A DNA stretch of 64,000 nt from Nitrosopumilaceae archaeon (GTDB taxonomy: Archaea > Thermoproteota > Nitrososphaeria > Nitrososphaerales > Nitrosopumilaceae), in NCBI GenBank assembly GCA_024644385.1, contig JAHELB010000001.1:39739-103738 (forward strand). Direction: 5' to 3'. The position numbers were made by a program, and so were the translations under genes. Positions within the stretch are counted from its first letter, which is position 1, and every line of letters starts with the position of its first letter. A model generated the notes under the pieces. The model saw nothing but the letters and a program-made list of their open reading frames with translations, searched no databases and was not told the origin of the DNA. Shown in pieces: positions 48,910-58,405 of the stretch.

Positions 48910-50463
48910 TTGTCAAGGACTCGGACCTTAAAGGTTCTAATCAAACTACTCCCTTCAATACTAGCACTAAGAAAAGACCGTAGAACATGGGTTAAACAGG
49001 AGGGTAAAGACATTGATATTGAACATTATCGTAAAAATGCTCGCAAAGTGTTAAACACTTTCATAACTTTAGGTCCGGTCTACATCAAACTTGGGCAATG
49101 GCTTTCCTCAAGAGCAGATATTTTACCCCAACCTTATTTGGAAGAATTAGCTAAACTTCAAGATAAAGTACCTGCAGCTCCATTTGACCAAGTAAAACCG
49201 ATAATTGAAAATGACCTTGGACCAATAAATGAAAAATTTGATACGATTAACCCTGATCCAGTTTCTGGTGCATCCTTAGGTCAAGTGTATCGAGGATCTA
49301 TATCTGGCCAACAAATTGTTGTTAAAGTAAAAAGACCTGGAATTGAAAAAATAGTATCACAAGACCTTGAGGTGTTAAAAAAAATCCTTCCACTTGCATT
49401 AAGATTTGTAGACCCTAACTTACGATTTTCAGCAAAAGCGATGCTTTCTCAATTTATTGAAACCATTCATGAAGAAATGGATTATACAAAAGAATCTTCA
49501 AATCTAAAAAAGATTAAGCATGATTTAGAAAAAAGCAAAAAGGTGATTATTCCCTCAGTATATGATGATTATTCGTCAAAAAATGTATTAACCATGGAAT
49601 ACCTGCCTGGAATCAAAATCACCAATGTCGAGGCATTAGATGAAAAAGGAATAGATAGGCAACAATTGGTAATTGATGTCCATCGTGTATTTTTTACAAT
49701 GTTGCTTCGTCATTCACTTTTTCATGCGGATCCCCACCCTGGAAATATTTCAGTTACCGATGAGGGAAAACTTATCCTTTATGATTATGGAATGGTGGGG
49801 AAGCTAGATAATGAAACTAGATTACAATTAATCCGTCTCTATCTTGCTTTAGTTGAAAAAGATCCACCACGAACAGTAAACGCGATGAGTGATCTTGGAA
49901 TGCTAACTCCTGATTTTAATCGATCTGTTATTGAAAAAGGAATAGAGCTTACCGTTAGAGCTATGCACGGAAGAAAACCTGATGAAATGGAAGTTCAAAG
50001 TCTAATGGAACTGGCAAATAAAACAATGAGTAAATTTCCTTTTATTCTTCCAAAAAATCTTGCTTTGTACATGAGAATGGCATCAATAATTGAAGGAATT
50101 TACAAACAACATAAAGTAGATTTTAAATTTATTAAAGTAGTACGAGAAATTTTAGAGGAAGAAAGTCTAATCAAAGATGCTTATATTGAAGAATTAAAGT
50201 ATTCATTTCAAAGATTTGCCAAATCAATAGATGCAACTATCTCCATTGCACCTGAACTAAAAAAATTTATTGACGATAATAGATCTATTCAACTTTTAAA
50301 TTCTAAACCTAAATCAAACGTTCTCCTTCCTGTAAGTATTATTTCTGCTGCAATTTTCGTCGGGTCTGCAGTTTTGTTTTCTTCAAATGAACCTATAGGT
50401 ATCACAGGAATGATAAGCTCTCTAATTTTAATGGGGATATTTACTATTTTTAGAAAAAAATAG
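48910..50463 (+). CDS. ABC1/AarF/UbiB family atypical kinase
   Basis: FITLGPVYIKLGQWLSSRADILP; PVSGASLGQVYRG; HADPHPGNISVTDEGKLILYDYGMVG. Confidence 0.95.
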   Translation: MSRTRTLKVLIKLLPSILALRKDRRTWVKQEGKDIDIEHYRKNARKVLNTFITLGPVYIKLGQWLSSRADILPQPYLEELAKLQDKVPAAPFDQVKPIIENDLGPINEKFDTINPDPVSGASLGQVYRGSISGQQIVVKVKRPGIEKIVSQDLEVLKKILPLALRFVDPNLRFSAKAMLSQFIETIHEEMDYTKESSNLKKIKHDLEKSKKVIIPSVYDDYSSKNVLTMEYLPGIKITNVEALDEKGIDRQQLVIDVHRVFFTMLLRHSLFHADPHPGNISVTDEGKLILYDYGMVGKLDNETRLQLIRLYLALVEKDPPRTVNAMSDLGMLTPDFNRSVIEKGIELTVRAMHGRKPDEMEVQSLMELANKTMSKFPFILPKNLALYMRMASIIEGIYKQHKVDFKFIKVVREILEEESLIKDAYIEELKYSFQRFAKSIDATISIAPELKKFIDDNRSIQLLNSKPKSNVLLPVSIISAAIFVGSAVLFSSNEPIGITGMISSLILMGIFTIFRKK

Positions 50464-50874
50464 CTATTCTATTTTAATTTCTTTTCCATGTTTTTGAACG
50501 GGAATAATAATTGTTAAAACCCCTTGGGAATATTTGGCAGAACTTACCCCATCATCTTCATTTTCTATATCCACCGGTAACTTAATTTTTTTATCAATAA
50601 TGTTGGGTCTTTGGTTACATATCATTTTATGAATATTCTCATCGGGGGTTTCCTTGCATGCTTGAATAGACAAGATATTGCCTTCTATGGACAATTTGAT
50701 GTCTTTTTTCTGAAATCCTGGAACGTCAATTAAAACAGTTAACTTGTCCTCATCTAGATGCATATCTACGGGGGGCAAAACAAACTCGTAAAATTCTCTC
50801 GATTTGTTTCCAATTTCTTTCATCATTTCTTTAGCCATAGATTTTACTAGTTCCATTTTGAAAGATATGCTCAA
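50464..50874 (-). CDS. Hsp20/alpha-crystallin family small heat shock protein
   Basis: VDMHLDEDKLTVLIDVPGFQKKDIKLSIEGNILSI; YSQGVLTIIIPV. Confidence 0.9.
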   Translation of the reverse strand: MSISFKMELVKSMAKEMMKEIGNKSREFYEFVLPPVDMHLDEDKLTVLIDVPGFQKKDIKLSIEGNILSIQACKETPDENIHKMICNQRPNIIDKKIKLPVDIENEDDGVSSAKYSQGVLTIIIPVQKHGKEIKIE

Positions 50875-50974
50875 TTTTTGGTTATAAACCTTGGTGAGAA
50901 TTTTTTATTAAATATCTTAATTTGAACTCAATTTTTTGAAATACTTTTTGTTACATAAATAATCTTTATTTTTT

Positions 50975-51763
50975 TTAATTTGATGATTTTCCATCTTTGG
51001 TATCTGATATAATAAAAGTTTCAAATTTTTGAAAATTAATTGAATCCAAATATGTAACATTTACCTCAACGAAATATGTACCGCCTTGAATCAAATTTTG
51101 AGCTACAAAGAAATCCTCATTCCAATATCCTTTAGAATTTGTTTGACCTATCAGTTTCGTTAATTCCTTTCCGGTTGAATCCTTTAATGTTACATCAATT
51201 TCTGCTTTATTGATTGCACCCAAACTTTGATAGAATTGTGGACGTGAATTTATTGATTTGTCAAAAACCTTTATTTCTATATCATAGGTATCATTCCAAA
51301 ATGTTTTGATATCCTGTTGGACCAAAACTATCATTTGTGGTTGCAATGATTTATCTTTTAATTTTGTTGGAACTGATTTTGGAACTGTAGTTAATTTTAT
51401 GGGATCTAATTCATTTCCTCCAAGCAAATAACTATTAATTGAATAATTTTCGTTCCCGACACCTTTTGCATAAATTAAAATATTTTCAGAATGTATTACA
51501 AAGGAATTTCCCATAATCTTGGTTCTAGCATTGTTAATTTCTAATATGCTTTCACCCACTACAAGCGAACCTGTTGTTAAAGTAGGAATTATTCGATCAA
51601 ATCTAGAAATTTGATTTTCACCAAATTCTAGAGACAGTATAACATCCTTATCTTGAGATTCAGCTATAATTTCTTTATTTTCAAGATCTGCAAATCCAAA
51701 GGGAATACTAGATACTAAAATTAGGGGAAATAAAGAAAACAAAACAATTTTGTTCAAGGTCAT
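50975..51763 (-). CDS. Hypothetical secreted protein
   Basis: Signal peptide IVLFSLFPLILVSSIPFGFA. Confidence 0.7.
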   Translation of the reverse strand: MTLNKIVLFSLFPLILVSSIPFGFADLENKEIIAESQDKDVILSLEFGENQISRFDRIIPTLTTGSLVVGESILEINNARTKIMGNSFVIHSENILIYAKGVGNENYSINSYLLGGNELDPIKLTTVPKSVPTKLKDKSLQPQMIVLVQQDIKTFWNDTYDIEIKVFDKSINSRPQFYQSLGAINKAEIDVTLKDSTGKELTKLIGQTNSKGYWNEDFFVAQNLIQGGTYFVEVNVTYLDSINFQKFETFIISDTKDGKSSN

Positions 51764-51863
51764 TTTGAAATGTCTATAATATGTTTAAAAATTTTTAATA
51801 AAATCTTTAATTCAAAGCGAGTTAAAATTATTGATAGATTTTTAATCAATTACTTTCTCTAAA

Positions 51864-52454
51864 TTGGTATTAATGATTGTTGTAATCGAAGGTGGTGATC
51901 AGGCAGGAAAAAAAACCCAAACAACACTACTTTTCAAGGCCTTGAAAAAACGTAAAATAAAGACCAAAATTTTTAGTTTTCCTGATTATTCCACGCCTGT
52001 AGGTAAGGAAATTAGTCAATATCTAAAAGGAAAAAGGAAATTTCCTCCCCAAACAATTCACTGCCTGTTAGCAGCAAATAGGTGGGAAAAATTAAATGAA
52101 ATTTTAGAAGCTCAATCCAAAAATTCAGTTTTAATAATGAATAGATATTATCAATCAAATTTAATTTATGGCCTCGCAAACGGAATGAAAAAGAAATGGT
52201 TGGAAAATTTAGATGCTGGTCTTCCAAAGGCTGATCTAATAATATTACTTGATGTTTCTCAAAAAGAATCATTCCACCGAAAGAAAACAAAACGTGACAA
52301 ATTTGAAAAAAATGAAGAATTTTTGAAGAAAATATCCAAAATTTACCGCGAAGTAGGAAAGAAAAAAAAATGGAAAATAATTAACGCATCCCAATCAAAG
52401 GAAAAAGTTCACCAAGAAATTTTAAAAATTTTTTCTAGAAAAATAGGAGTATGA
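51864..52454 (+). CDS. tmk: Thymidylate kinase
   Basis: IVVIEGGDQAGKKTQTTLLFKAL; LLAANRWE; NRYYQSNLIYG. Confidence 0.9.
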   Translation: MVLMIVVIEGGDQAGKKTQTTLLFKALKKRKIKTKIFSFPDYSTPVGKEISQYLKGKRKFPPQTIHCLLAANRWEKLNEILEAQSKNSVLIMNRYYQSNLIYGLANGMKKKWLENLDAGLPKADLIILLDVSQKESFHRKKTKRDKFEKNEEFLKKISKIYREVGKKKKWKIINASQSKEKVHQEILKIFSRKIGV

Positions 52455-53686
52455 AAAAAAATTATTCAGATATCATAGATCCTATACATGATTTTATCCG
52501 GATCTATGATCACGAACTTGAAATTATTGACAATCCCATTTTTCAAAGATTAAGACGTATTAGACAACTTTCCGGTGCCCATCTCACATACCCCGGGGCT
52601 CAGCATACTAGATTTGAACATTCTTTGGGTGTAATGCACATCGCAAGCCAAGCAGGAGCAGTCCTAAAAGAAAAGGGAATTTTAACCATGGATGATATTG
52701 AAATTTTAAGAGTTGCCGGTCTTTTACATGATATAGGTCATGGACCTTTTTCACATCTATTTGAAGAAATAATACAACAAAAAAATTTTTCCCATGAAGA
52801 TTTTGGAAGAGAACTAATTCTTAAATCAAAAATTGGAGATAATTTATCTAAAAATGGATTTAATAAAAGACTGGTAGCCAAAATAGCTTTTGGTGATTCA
52901 AAATTTCAATACCTAAACGAGATTGTATCAGGTGCTCTTAGTGCTGATATGATGGATTACCTTTTACGAGATGGATACTTTACAGGTGCAGAACATGCAA
53001 AAATTGATCATAAACGAATAACACAATCTCTAGATGTTCATAAGAAAAAACTCGCATTAGAAAAATCAGCATTATATTCCTTTGAATCTATGATGCATTC
53101 CCGGTATCAAATGTTCAAGGCAGTTTATTTTCATAAAACCGTTAGAGCAGCAGAGGTAATGTTGTTAGAAGCCTTAAGACAATCTGATGATGAATTTGGT
53201 TTTACGTCCTTTAAAATAAATGAATTTGTCAAACTCACAGATGAATATGTATTATCAATGCTCCTATCTTCAACTTCCTCTAAACTAAAAAGAGCTAGAA
53301 AGCTTGCAGAAGATTATCAAAATAGAAAATTGTTAAAATGCGTTTATGAGCGAATTTTAACAAGTAAAAAACTATTAGAAAAAATCAAGACAAATGAAAT
53401 AAGATCATCCATTTCTAAAAAGTCAAAAATAGACGAAAATGAGATCTTTGTTGATAGTTCTGTAACTCCCTCAATTCCTCTAACTCCATCTAAAAAGGAA
53501 TCACAAAAAATTATTCTAATTACCAATGAAAATGACAAAGGACAGGCACAAGAATTACATATATCTAAAATTCCAGTTGTCTTTTCAATATCTGGATTTA
53601 TGAATATTTTAAGAGTGTATACGCCTCAAAAAAACAGAAAAAAAGTTGAAATTGCCGCAAAATCAATCTTGGGTGAGCTGAATTAA
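52451..53686 (+). CDS. HD domain phosphohydrolase (dNTPase-like)
   Basis: [52 protein letters not shown]. Confidence 0.92.
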   Translation: MKKNYSDIIDPIHDFIRIYDHELEIIDNPIFQRLRRIRQLSGAHLTYPGAQHTRFEHSLGVMHIASQAGAVLKEKGILTMDDIEILRVAGLLHDIGHGPFSHLFEEIIQQKNFSHEDFGRELILKSKIGDNLSKNGFNKRLVAKIAFGDSKFQYLNEIVSGALSADMMDYLLRDGYFTGAEHAKIDHKRITQSLDVHKKKLALEKSALYSFESMMHSRYQMFKAVYFHKTVRAAEVMLLEALRQSDDEFGFTSFKINEFVKLTDEYVLSMLLSSTSSKLKRARKLAEDYQNRKLLKCVYERILTSKKLLEKIKTNEIRSSISKKSKIDENEIFVDSSVTPSIPLTPSKKESQKIILITNENDKGQAQELHISKIPVVFSISGFMNILRVYTPQKNRKKVEIAAKSILGELN

Positions 53687-54369
53687 TGAAAAAAAAAATT
53701 GTGATTAAACTTTCAGGAAAAATTTTTGGAATGGATGATGTCAAAGTTTTAAAAGATTATGCCTCGTTTCTTGTAAAAATAAGTAAAATCTGTCAACCAA
53801 TCGTGGTTGCAGGTGGAGGAAATATCGCTCGTCACTACATCTCCCATGCAAGGTCTTCGGGAGCTGATGAATCTACCTTAGATGAACTGGGAATAGAAAT
53901 CTCCAGGTTGAATGCAAAACTTTTGATTTATACACTGAAAAATAAAGCCTATTCTCATCCTCCAACTACTTTACAAGAGGTCAAACATGCAGTTGATGAT
54001 GGTCTCATCGTTGTAACTGGAGGATTACATCCTGGACAAAGTACTAATGGAACAGCTGCCTTAATTGCAGAAAAAATCCAGGCTGAACAATTTCTCAATG
54101 CTACAGACGTAAATGGAGTCTACGATATGGATCCTAACAAATACAAGCGAGCAAAACAATTCAAAAGAATTGAATTAAGAAATCTCAAGAATATGTTGGT
54201 TCATGAGGATTCTATTGCGGGAGGGTATGATTTAATGGATATTGTAGCTTTGAAGATTATTGAACGATCTAAAATAAATACTCGTATTTTAAAAGCGGAT
54301 CCAAAAATTATTGAAAAAGCCATTAAAGGTGATGATGTAGGAACCAAAATTGTTTTGCCATCGAAATAG
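53686..54369 (+). CDS. pyrH: UMP kinase (archaeal)
   Basis: [37 protein letters not shown]. Confidence 0.92.
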   Translation: MKKKIVIKLSGKIFGMDDVKVLKDYASFLVKISKICQPIVVAGGGNIARHYISHARSSGADESTLDELGIEISRLNAKLLIYTLKNKAYSHPPTTLQEVKHAVDDGLIVVTGGLHPGQSTNGTAALIAEKIQAEQFLNATDVNGVYDMDPNKYKRAKQFKRIELRNLKNMLVHEDSIAGGYDLMDIVALKIIERSKINTRILKADPKIIEKAIKGDDVGTKIVLPSK

Positions 54370-54726
54370 TTATTCTACTAATTCATGTTGAATTGTAGGA
54401 CGATCTTCAGTCCATATTTTAATAACAGGCTCGGGATACTCAGGCGTTCCTGATTCTCTTAATTTTTTAAAAATTTCTAAAGCTTCTTTTTTTTCTACTC
54501 CCTTTGATTGAGCTTTTGTAAATCCATCTTTATCTACAATCACAGCAACATACCCATCTTCAGATTTGATAACTGCAGTAAAATCTTCTTCACCTACCGG
54601 AAAAAACTTACCATTAATTTTTTTTGTTGTTAAGGTAAGCATTCCAAACCCAGCAATTTCAAATAATTTCATTTGGGATTTACTGGATCTAATTTTCCCT
54701 TCTTGAACGGCCTGAAAATATTGCAC
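54370..54726 (-). CDS. Hypothetical protein
   Basis: 118-aa ORF abutting the pyrH stop. Confidence 0.65.
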   Translation of the reverse strand: MQYFQAVQEGKIRSSKSQMKLFEIAGFGMLTLTTKKINGKFFPVGEEDFTAVIKSEDGYVAVIVDKDGFTKAQSKGVEKKEALEIFKKLRESGTPEYPEPVIKIWTEDRPTIQHELVE

Positions 54727-54796
54727 AACATTTTTTCTTTATAATGGTATAATAACTATCTCAACGTTTAAGATATCATGGAGGCAAGTAAAATCA

Positions 54797-55342
54797 TTGA
54801 ATCCTAAGATATTTGTTATAGCAGCAATAGTAGTCCTAGTTGGAATTATTGGTGTTATTTTTATTACAACTTCAAATATCGATACGTCAGAGAACGGAAC
54901 TCCTCAAGAGATTCAAAACCAGGTAGAGTCAATAACTGTGGAATTAAAAGAAGTTTCAATTTTACAGGTTTCTGATAGGGCAGCTACTATAGAAATACAA
55001 TTCAAACTTGATAATCCCAACTCCAGGTCCGTTATAGCACAACTTTTACAATATTCACTTTATTCCATTAGTGATTCAGGAGAGTATAAGGTAGCGTCTG
55101 GAGAAATTGGAAGTAGGCCAGAAGGGATGGTTGATGGTTCTAATTACTTTACCCTTCTTAGCAACAATTCAGTAATTCTTAAAGAGAAAATTGTTTTGGA
55201 ATATCCAGGAAATTCCCCAGAGTTGATGGCAATTCTCCAAAATCCTGATCCAAATTGGAAGGCAAAAGGTACTGTCTTTTTTAATCTCAGTTCAATGACC
55301 AGTGGTCAAGAAAACGAGATTAATTTTGAGTCAAGAATATGA
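54797..55342 (+). CDS. Membrane-anchored LEA-like domain protein
   Basis: N-terminal TM, then ITVELKEVSILQVSDRAATIEIQFKLDNPNSRSVIAQL. Confidence 0.65.
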   Translation: MNPKIFVIAAIVVLVGIIGVIFITTSNIDTSENGTPQEIQNQVESITVELKEVSILQVSDRAATIEIQFKLDNPNSRSVIAQLLQYSLYSISDSGEYKVASGEIGSRPEGMVDGSNYFTLLSNNSVILKEKIVLEYPGNSPELMAILQNPDPNWKAKGTVFFNLSSMTSGQENEINFESRI

Positions 55343-55413
55343 ATACTCCAATAAAGTATCATAATTTTTCAATTTTATGATAATTTGTTTTTAGATCAAA
55401 TATATTGACAAAA

Positions 55414-55421
55414 TTATAAAA
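55414..55421 (+). promoter_or_regulatory. Candidate TATA box of the 36-aa TM peptide gene
   Basis: TTATAAAA about 25-32 nt upstream of ATG 55446. Confidence 0.45.
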
Positions 55422-55445
55422 GCCCGTACGATCGTTTTTTATCAA

Positions 55446-55556
55446 ATGGCAGAAGCAGGAATGGCAGCATATGGTGCAGCAGCAGGAGTCGCAATTGCTT
55501 TAGCAGTTGTATGCTTTGCATTACGTGGTAAAGGACATCCAGAACCACTCGATTAA
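55446..55556 (+). CDS. 36-aa Gly/Ala-rich single-TM peptide
   Basis: Manual translation MAEAGMAAYGAAAGVAIALAVVCFALRGKGHPEPLD*; upstream TATA-like box. Confidence 0.65.
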   Translation: MAEAGMAAYGAAAGVAIALAVVCFALRGKGHPEPLD

Positions 55557-55590
55557 ACAAAGGACTTTAATCCTTTACAATATTTTTAAT

Positions 55591-56238
55591 TTAATTATCC
55601 TTAGATAATCCTAGCATTTCTGCTAGGGAAAATTGTTTAGAGTGCTTTTTGCTAATATAGCATCTTTGATAGTACTGACAGTCCAAGCAATTTTGTGAGG
55701 GCTCTAAAATAGGAGTTTTTTGCTCATTTAAAAGATCACTTAGGACTCGAACTCGTCTGATTACTTCTTCAAACATTTTTTTATCTCGCGTCAATGAAAA
55801 TGAAAATTCTTCTCTATCTCCGGTAATGTAGATTATCATTCCCTCCATTTTATCATAAATCCACAAACACGCATTTAGGTAAAGTAAATCATTAGCATGG
55901 GGTGATTTGGGAGTACTTTGAGCGGGCCTAAATAAGATGACAGTATCATCTACCTTCATGTCCGCCTGCCCGGTTAATTTTATATCATCTATACCAAATT
56001 CTTTTGGTTCACTTCCATACTCCAATTTTCGGAGCAATCCGCTAAGCAGATCATTGAACCCCCTCCTTTCAACTCCTTTGGGATCTGTTCTGTCATAATA
56101 TGATCTTCTTAGGCATTGGACGACCTCCTGTAAATGAATAGTTTTAAAATCATCAACATCAATTGCTATCTCCAGCTCTCGACCTATAGAATCTACTGCA
56201 TTTTTAATTATACTTCTATAATCTTTATCTCCCATCAT
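55591..56238 (-). CDS. Cas4/RecB-like (PD-(D/E)XK superfamily) protein with Fe-S-type cysteines
   Basis: VVQCLRRSYYDRTDP; GQAD; CLDCQYYQRCYIS. Confidence 0.7.
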   Translation of the reverse strand: MMGDKDYRSIIKNAVDSIGRELEIAIDVDDFKTIHLQEVVQCLRRSYYDRTDPKGVERRGFNDLLSGLLRKLEYGSEPKEFGIDDIKLTGQADMKVDDTVILFRPAQSTPKSPHANDLLYLNACLWIYDKMEGMIIYITGDREEFSFSLTRDKKMFEEVIRRVRVLSDLLNEQKTPILEPSQNCLDCQYYQRCYISKKHSKQFSLAEMLGLSKDN

Positions 56239-56270
56239 GATAAATCAACTAGAAATATCATCCTTATAGG

Positions 56271-56507
56271 TTAATTCATTATCTTTATTAGAAATTTTGA
56301 AATTTTATCAGAAAAGACCAGAGCTACTACATGAACCCCAAATCCCAAAACTGCTCCTAGGACAAGATTTCCCGTACCGTAGTAAATTCCTAAAAATATC
56401 GCAAGAGCAGGTAAAGTAAAGATCATTGCCAAAAACGTGCTAATCCAGATTGTATTAATTATTACTTTGGTAGGAACTTTCTTTTTTTTAGAGGGAAAAT
56501 TTGCCAT
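56271..56507 (-). CDS. Small membrane protein
   Basis: Two TM segments; lies between the ATPase subunit C gene and the Cas4-like gene. Confidence 0.65.
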   Translation of the reverse strand: MANFPSKKKKVPTKVIINTIWISTFLAMIFTLPALAIFLGIYYGTGNLVLGAVLGFGVHVVALVFSDKISKFLIKIMN

Positions 56508-56515
56508 TTTTAGGC

Positions 56516-57544
56516 TTAATCTTCTTCAAGAATTAATTTAGACATTGTAATTTCTGTTGGGATTTTTTGTTCCACGGCATAAGCAATAGCTGCCAAATTT
56601 CTTACCTCATAAGCAGTTAATTTTGTAATTCCAATTATCGTTGCAAAATTGAACATTTTACTAAAAGACCTAAGTGAAGATTGATAAATTTCTAATTCAA
56701 ATGCTCTTTCAAATTCTGCAATCGCATCCAATTCATTTTCTGTTTCTGGTATCAGATTTTTGTACTTTGAACTACTTAGCTCATTGAACGCATCTCTAAC
56801 TGAACCAGCACTTATCATTCGTCCCAGTAACTCTCTTGAAGCCCCTGTAGTGGCAGACACAATCAAATCATTTATTTGATCTTCTGTTAGTCCCCAAAAC
56901 TTGCCACGGATTACACTTAACAAGTTGTAAAAATCAATATCCATCCCTATCAGTTTTGAAACATCCGTGTTTTTCATTGCTCGCCCTAAGTTCTGAAACA
57001 ATATTTTATCAAAATAAAGATCAAAAATTTGAATATTTTTTTTATCATTATAAAGAGCAGCTGCTTTTGCAATTTCTTCTCCAAATTGTGCAGAGCTTAA
57101 ACTTGCTACTGCCTCCTCCAAATCTTTTGCAACCAAGGCTTTTAGCACCACATCCCTTTGTTTTATCAATTCTTCTGCTCGGAGATTGATATGAGATTCA
57201 ATTTCTTCCTGAGATTTTCCAAGAATTTTTCCTTTTAAGACTGATTTTAAATTCGAAATAATGAATTTCATGTAATATGCGTTAAAGATACTCTTATCAC
57301 CTGCCATCTTTGCGATGGAATAATGAACATCTGCTAAATGTCCTCTTAATGCATTTTCTATTTTTTGAGAAGAATAAGGTTTTGCAACATCTGAAATTGA
57401 TTCCCCATAAATAGTATTTTTAATTCTAGTTACCAATTCTTCCAAATCTCTTGATTCAGCCAAAGTTTGAAAATCAGCTTTTTTTAGTAACCTACCTCTT
57501 TTACTGTATGATTTGACTGAGGCATAGACATTATTTGCGCCCAT
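56516..57544 (-). CDS. atpC: A-type ATP synthase subunit C
   Basis: NNVYASVKSYSKRGRLLKKADFQTLAESRDLEELVTRIKNTIYG; YMKFIISNLKSVLKGKILG. Confidence 0.8.
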   Translation of the reverse strand: MGANNVYASVKSYSKRGRLLKKADFQTLAESRDLEELVTRIKNTIYGESISDVAKPYSSQKIENALRGHLADVHYSIAKMAGDKSIFNAYYMKFIISNLKSVLKGKILGKSQEEIESHINLRAEELIKQRDVVLKALVAKDLEEAVASLSSAQFGEEIAKAAALYNDKKNIQIFDLYFDKILFQNLGRAMKNTDVSKLIGMDIDFYNLLSVIRGKFWGLTEDQINDLIVSATTGASRELLGRMISAGSVRDAFNELSSSKYKNLIPETENELDAIAEFERAFELEIYQSSLRSFSKMFNFATIIGITKLTAYEVRNLAAIAYAVEQKIPTEITMSKLILEED

Positions 57545-57609
57545 TTCATTGGATCTCGCTTGATAACTGATTTTAATGTTTGGCGATGACTTTGAAGGGG
57601 TTGGATTTT

Positions 57610-58278
57610 TCAGGTAATTTCATTGAGGAATTTTATTGCCTCATCTTTTTCTTGTTTTGTTAGTTTTAAAAATGCCTCCAAGATTTCTTTTTGAATTACT
57701 AAAGAATCATCAGAAATATTTTGTAGTTTTGAGAGGTCAAAAGGAAGGAGATCTTTGAATTTATCGTCGCAAAAACCTTTGACATATTTTTGAAAAATTG
57801 AGTAGGTAAAATTTGGGCTTGTTTTGGAAAGATTAGTTAGGATTTTTTCAAATGTTTTTTCTTTAGGATCAGATTTTAAAAAAAACTCTTCTAGTAAATT
57901 TTCCTTATTTTCAATTTCCTTTATAGATAAGGCAATTAAAACCCCTTTTCGAGTCAAATGATAAAAAGGAATTCCCTTTTCCTGTAATGCCTTGGGGCCT
58001 CGTTTTAGTGGCAACCTTCCATCTTCTTCAGCAATTCCCATAGGCAGTAGAATCTCATCAAGATCCCGAAAAATTCCAGAATAGATATTTTTCCAAACAA
58101 TTCCCTGGCCTTTGGCTATCTCTTGAGAAATACCCGTTCTTGTACGGTCTGCAGGATTTGTTTTACTAGACAAAATTCGAATAATAGATCTTTGCCGGTT
58201 AGCCTCGCCAGTTAGGCTATTATCTTTAGTCTTGAAGGTATCAAATATTGATAGTTTTGTGCTTGACTTTACCTTCAT
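57610..58278 (-). CDS. Hypothetical protein, possibly winged-helix
   Basis: RTGISQEIAKGQGIVWKNIYSGIF...PFYHLTRKGVLIALSI. Confidence 0.6.
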   Translation of the reverse strand: MKVKSSTKLSIFDTFKTKDNSLTGEANRQRSIIRILSSKTNPADRTRTGISQEIAKGQGIVWKNIYSGIFRDLDEILLPMGIAEEDGRLPLKRGPKALQEKGIPFYHLTRKGVLIALSIKEIENKENLLEEFFLKSDPKEKTFEKILTNLSKTSPNFTYSIFQKYVKGFCDDKFKDLLPFDLSKLQNISDDSLVIQKEILEAFLKLTKQEKDEAIKFLNEIT

Positions 58279-58376
58279 TTATTCACCACATATCACAATT
58301 TCCAAATTCTATGATAATATCTAAATAAACTAAAATATAATAATTTACAATTTTACCAATTTTGTGGTCTCAAACC

Positions 58377-58384
58377 TTATATAA
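58377..58384 (+). promoter_or_regulatory. Candidate TATA box for the second amt gene, suggesting a leaderless mRNA
   Basis: TTATATAA ends 22 nt before ATG 58406. Confidence 0.45.
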
Positions 58385-58405
58385 TTTTCATTTTCGATAA
58401 ATTTA

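Noticed and set aside
55591-56238. Cas4-like gene as evidence of a CRISPR locus
   Set aside because: No repeats, spacers or other cas genes are visible; standalone Cas4-like proteins are common in archaea.
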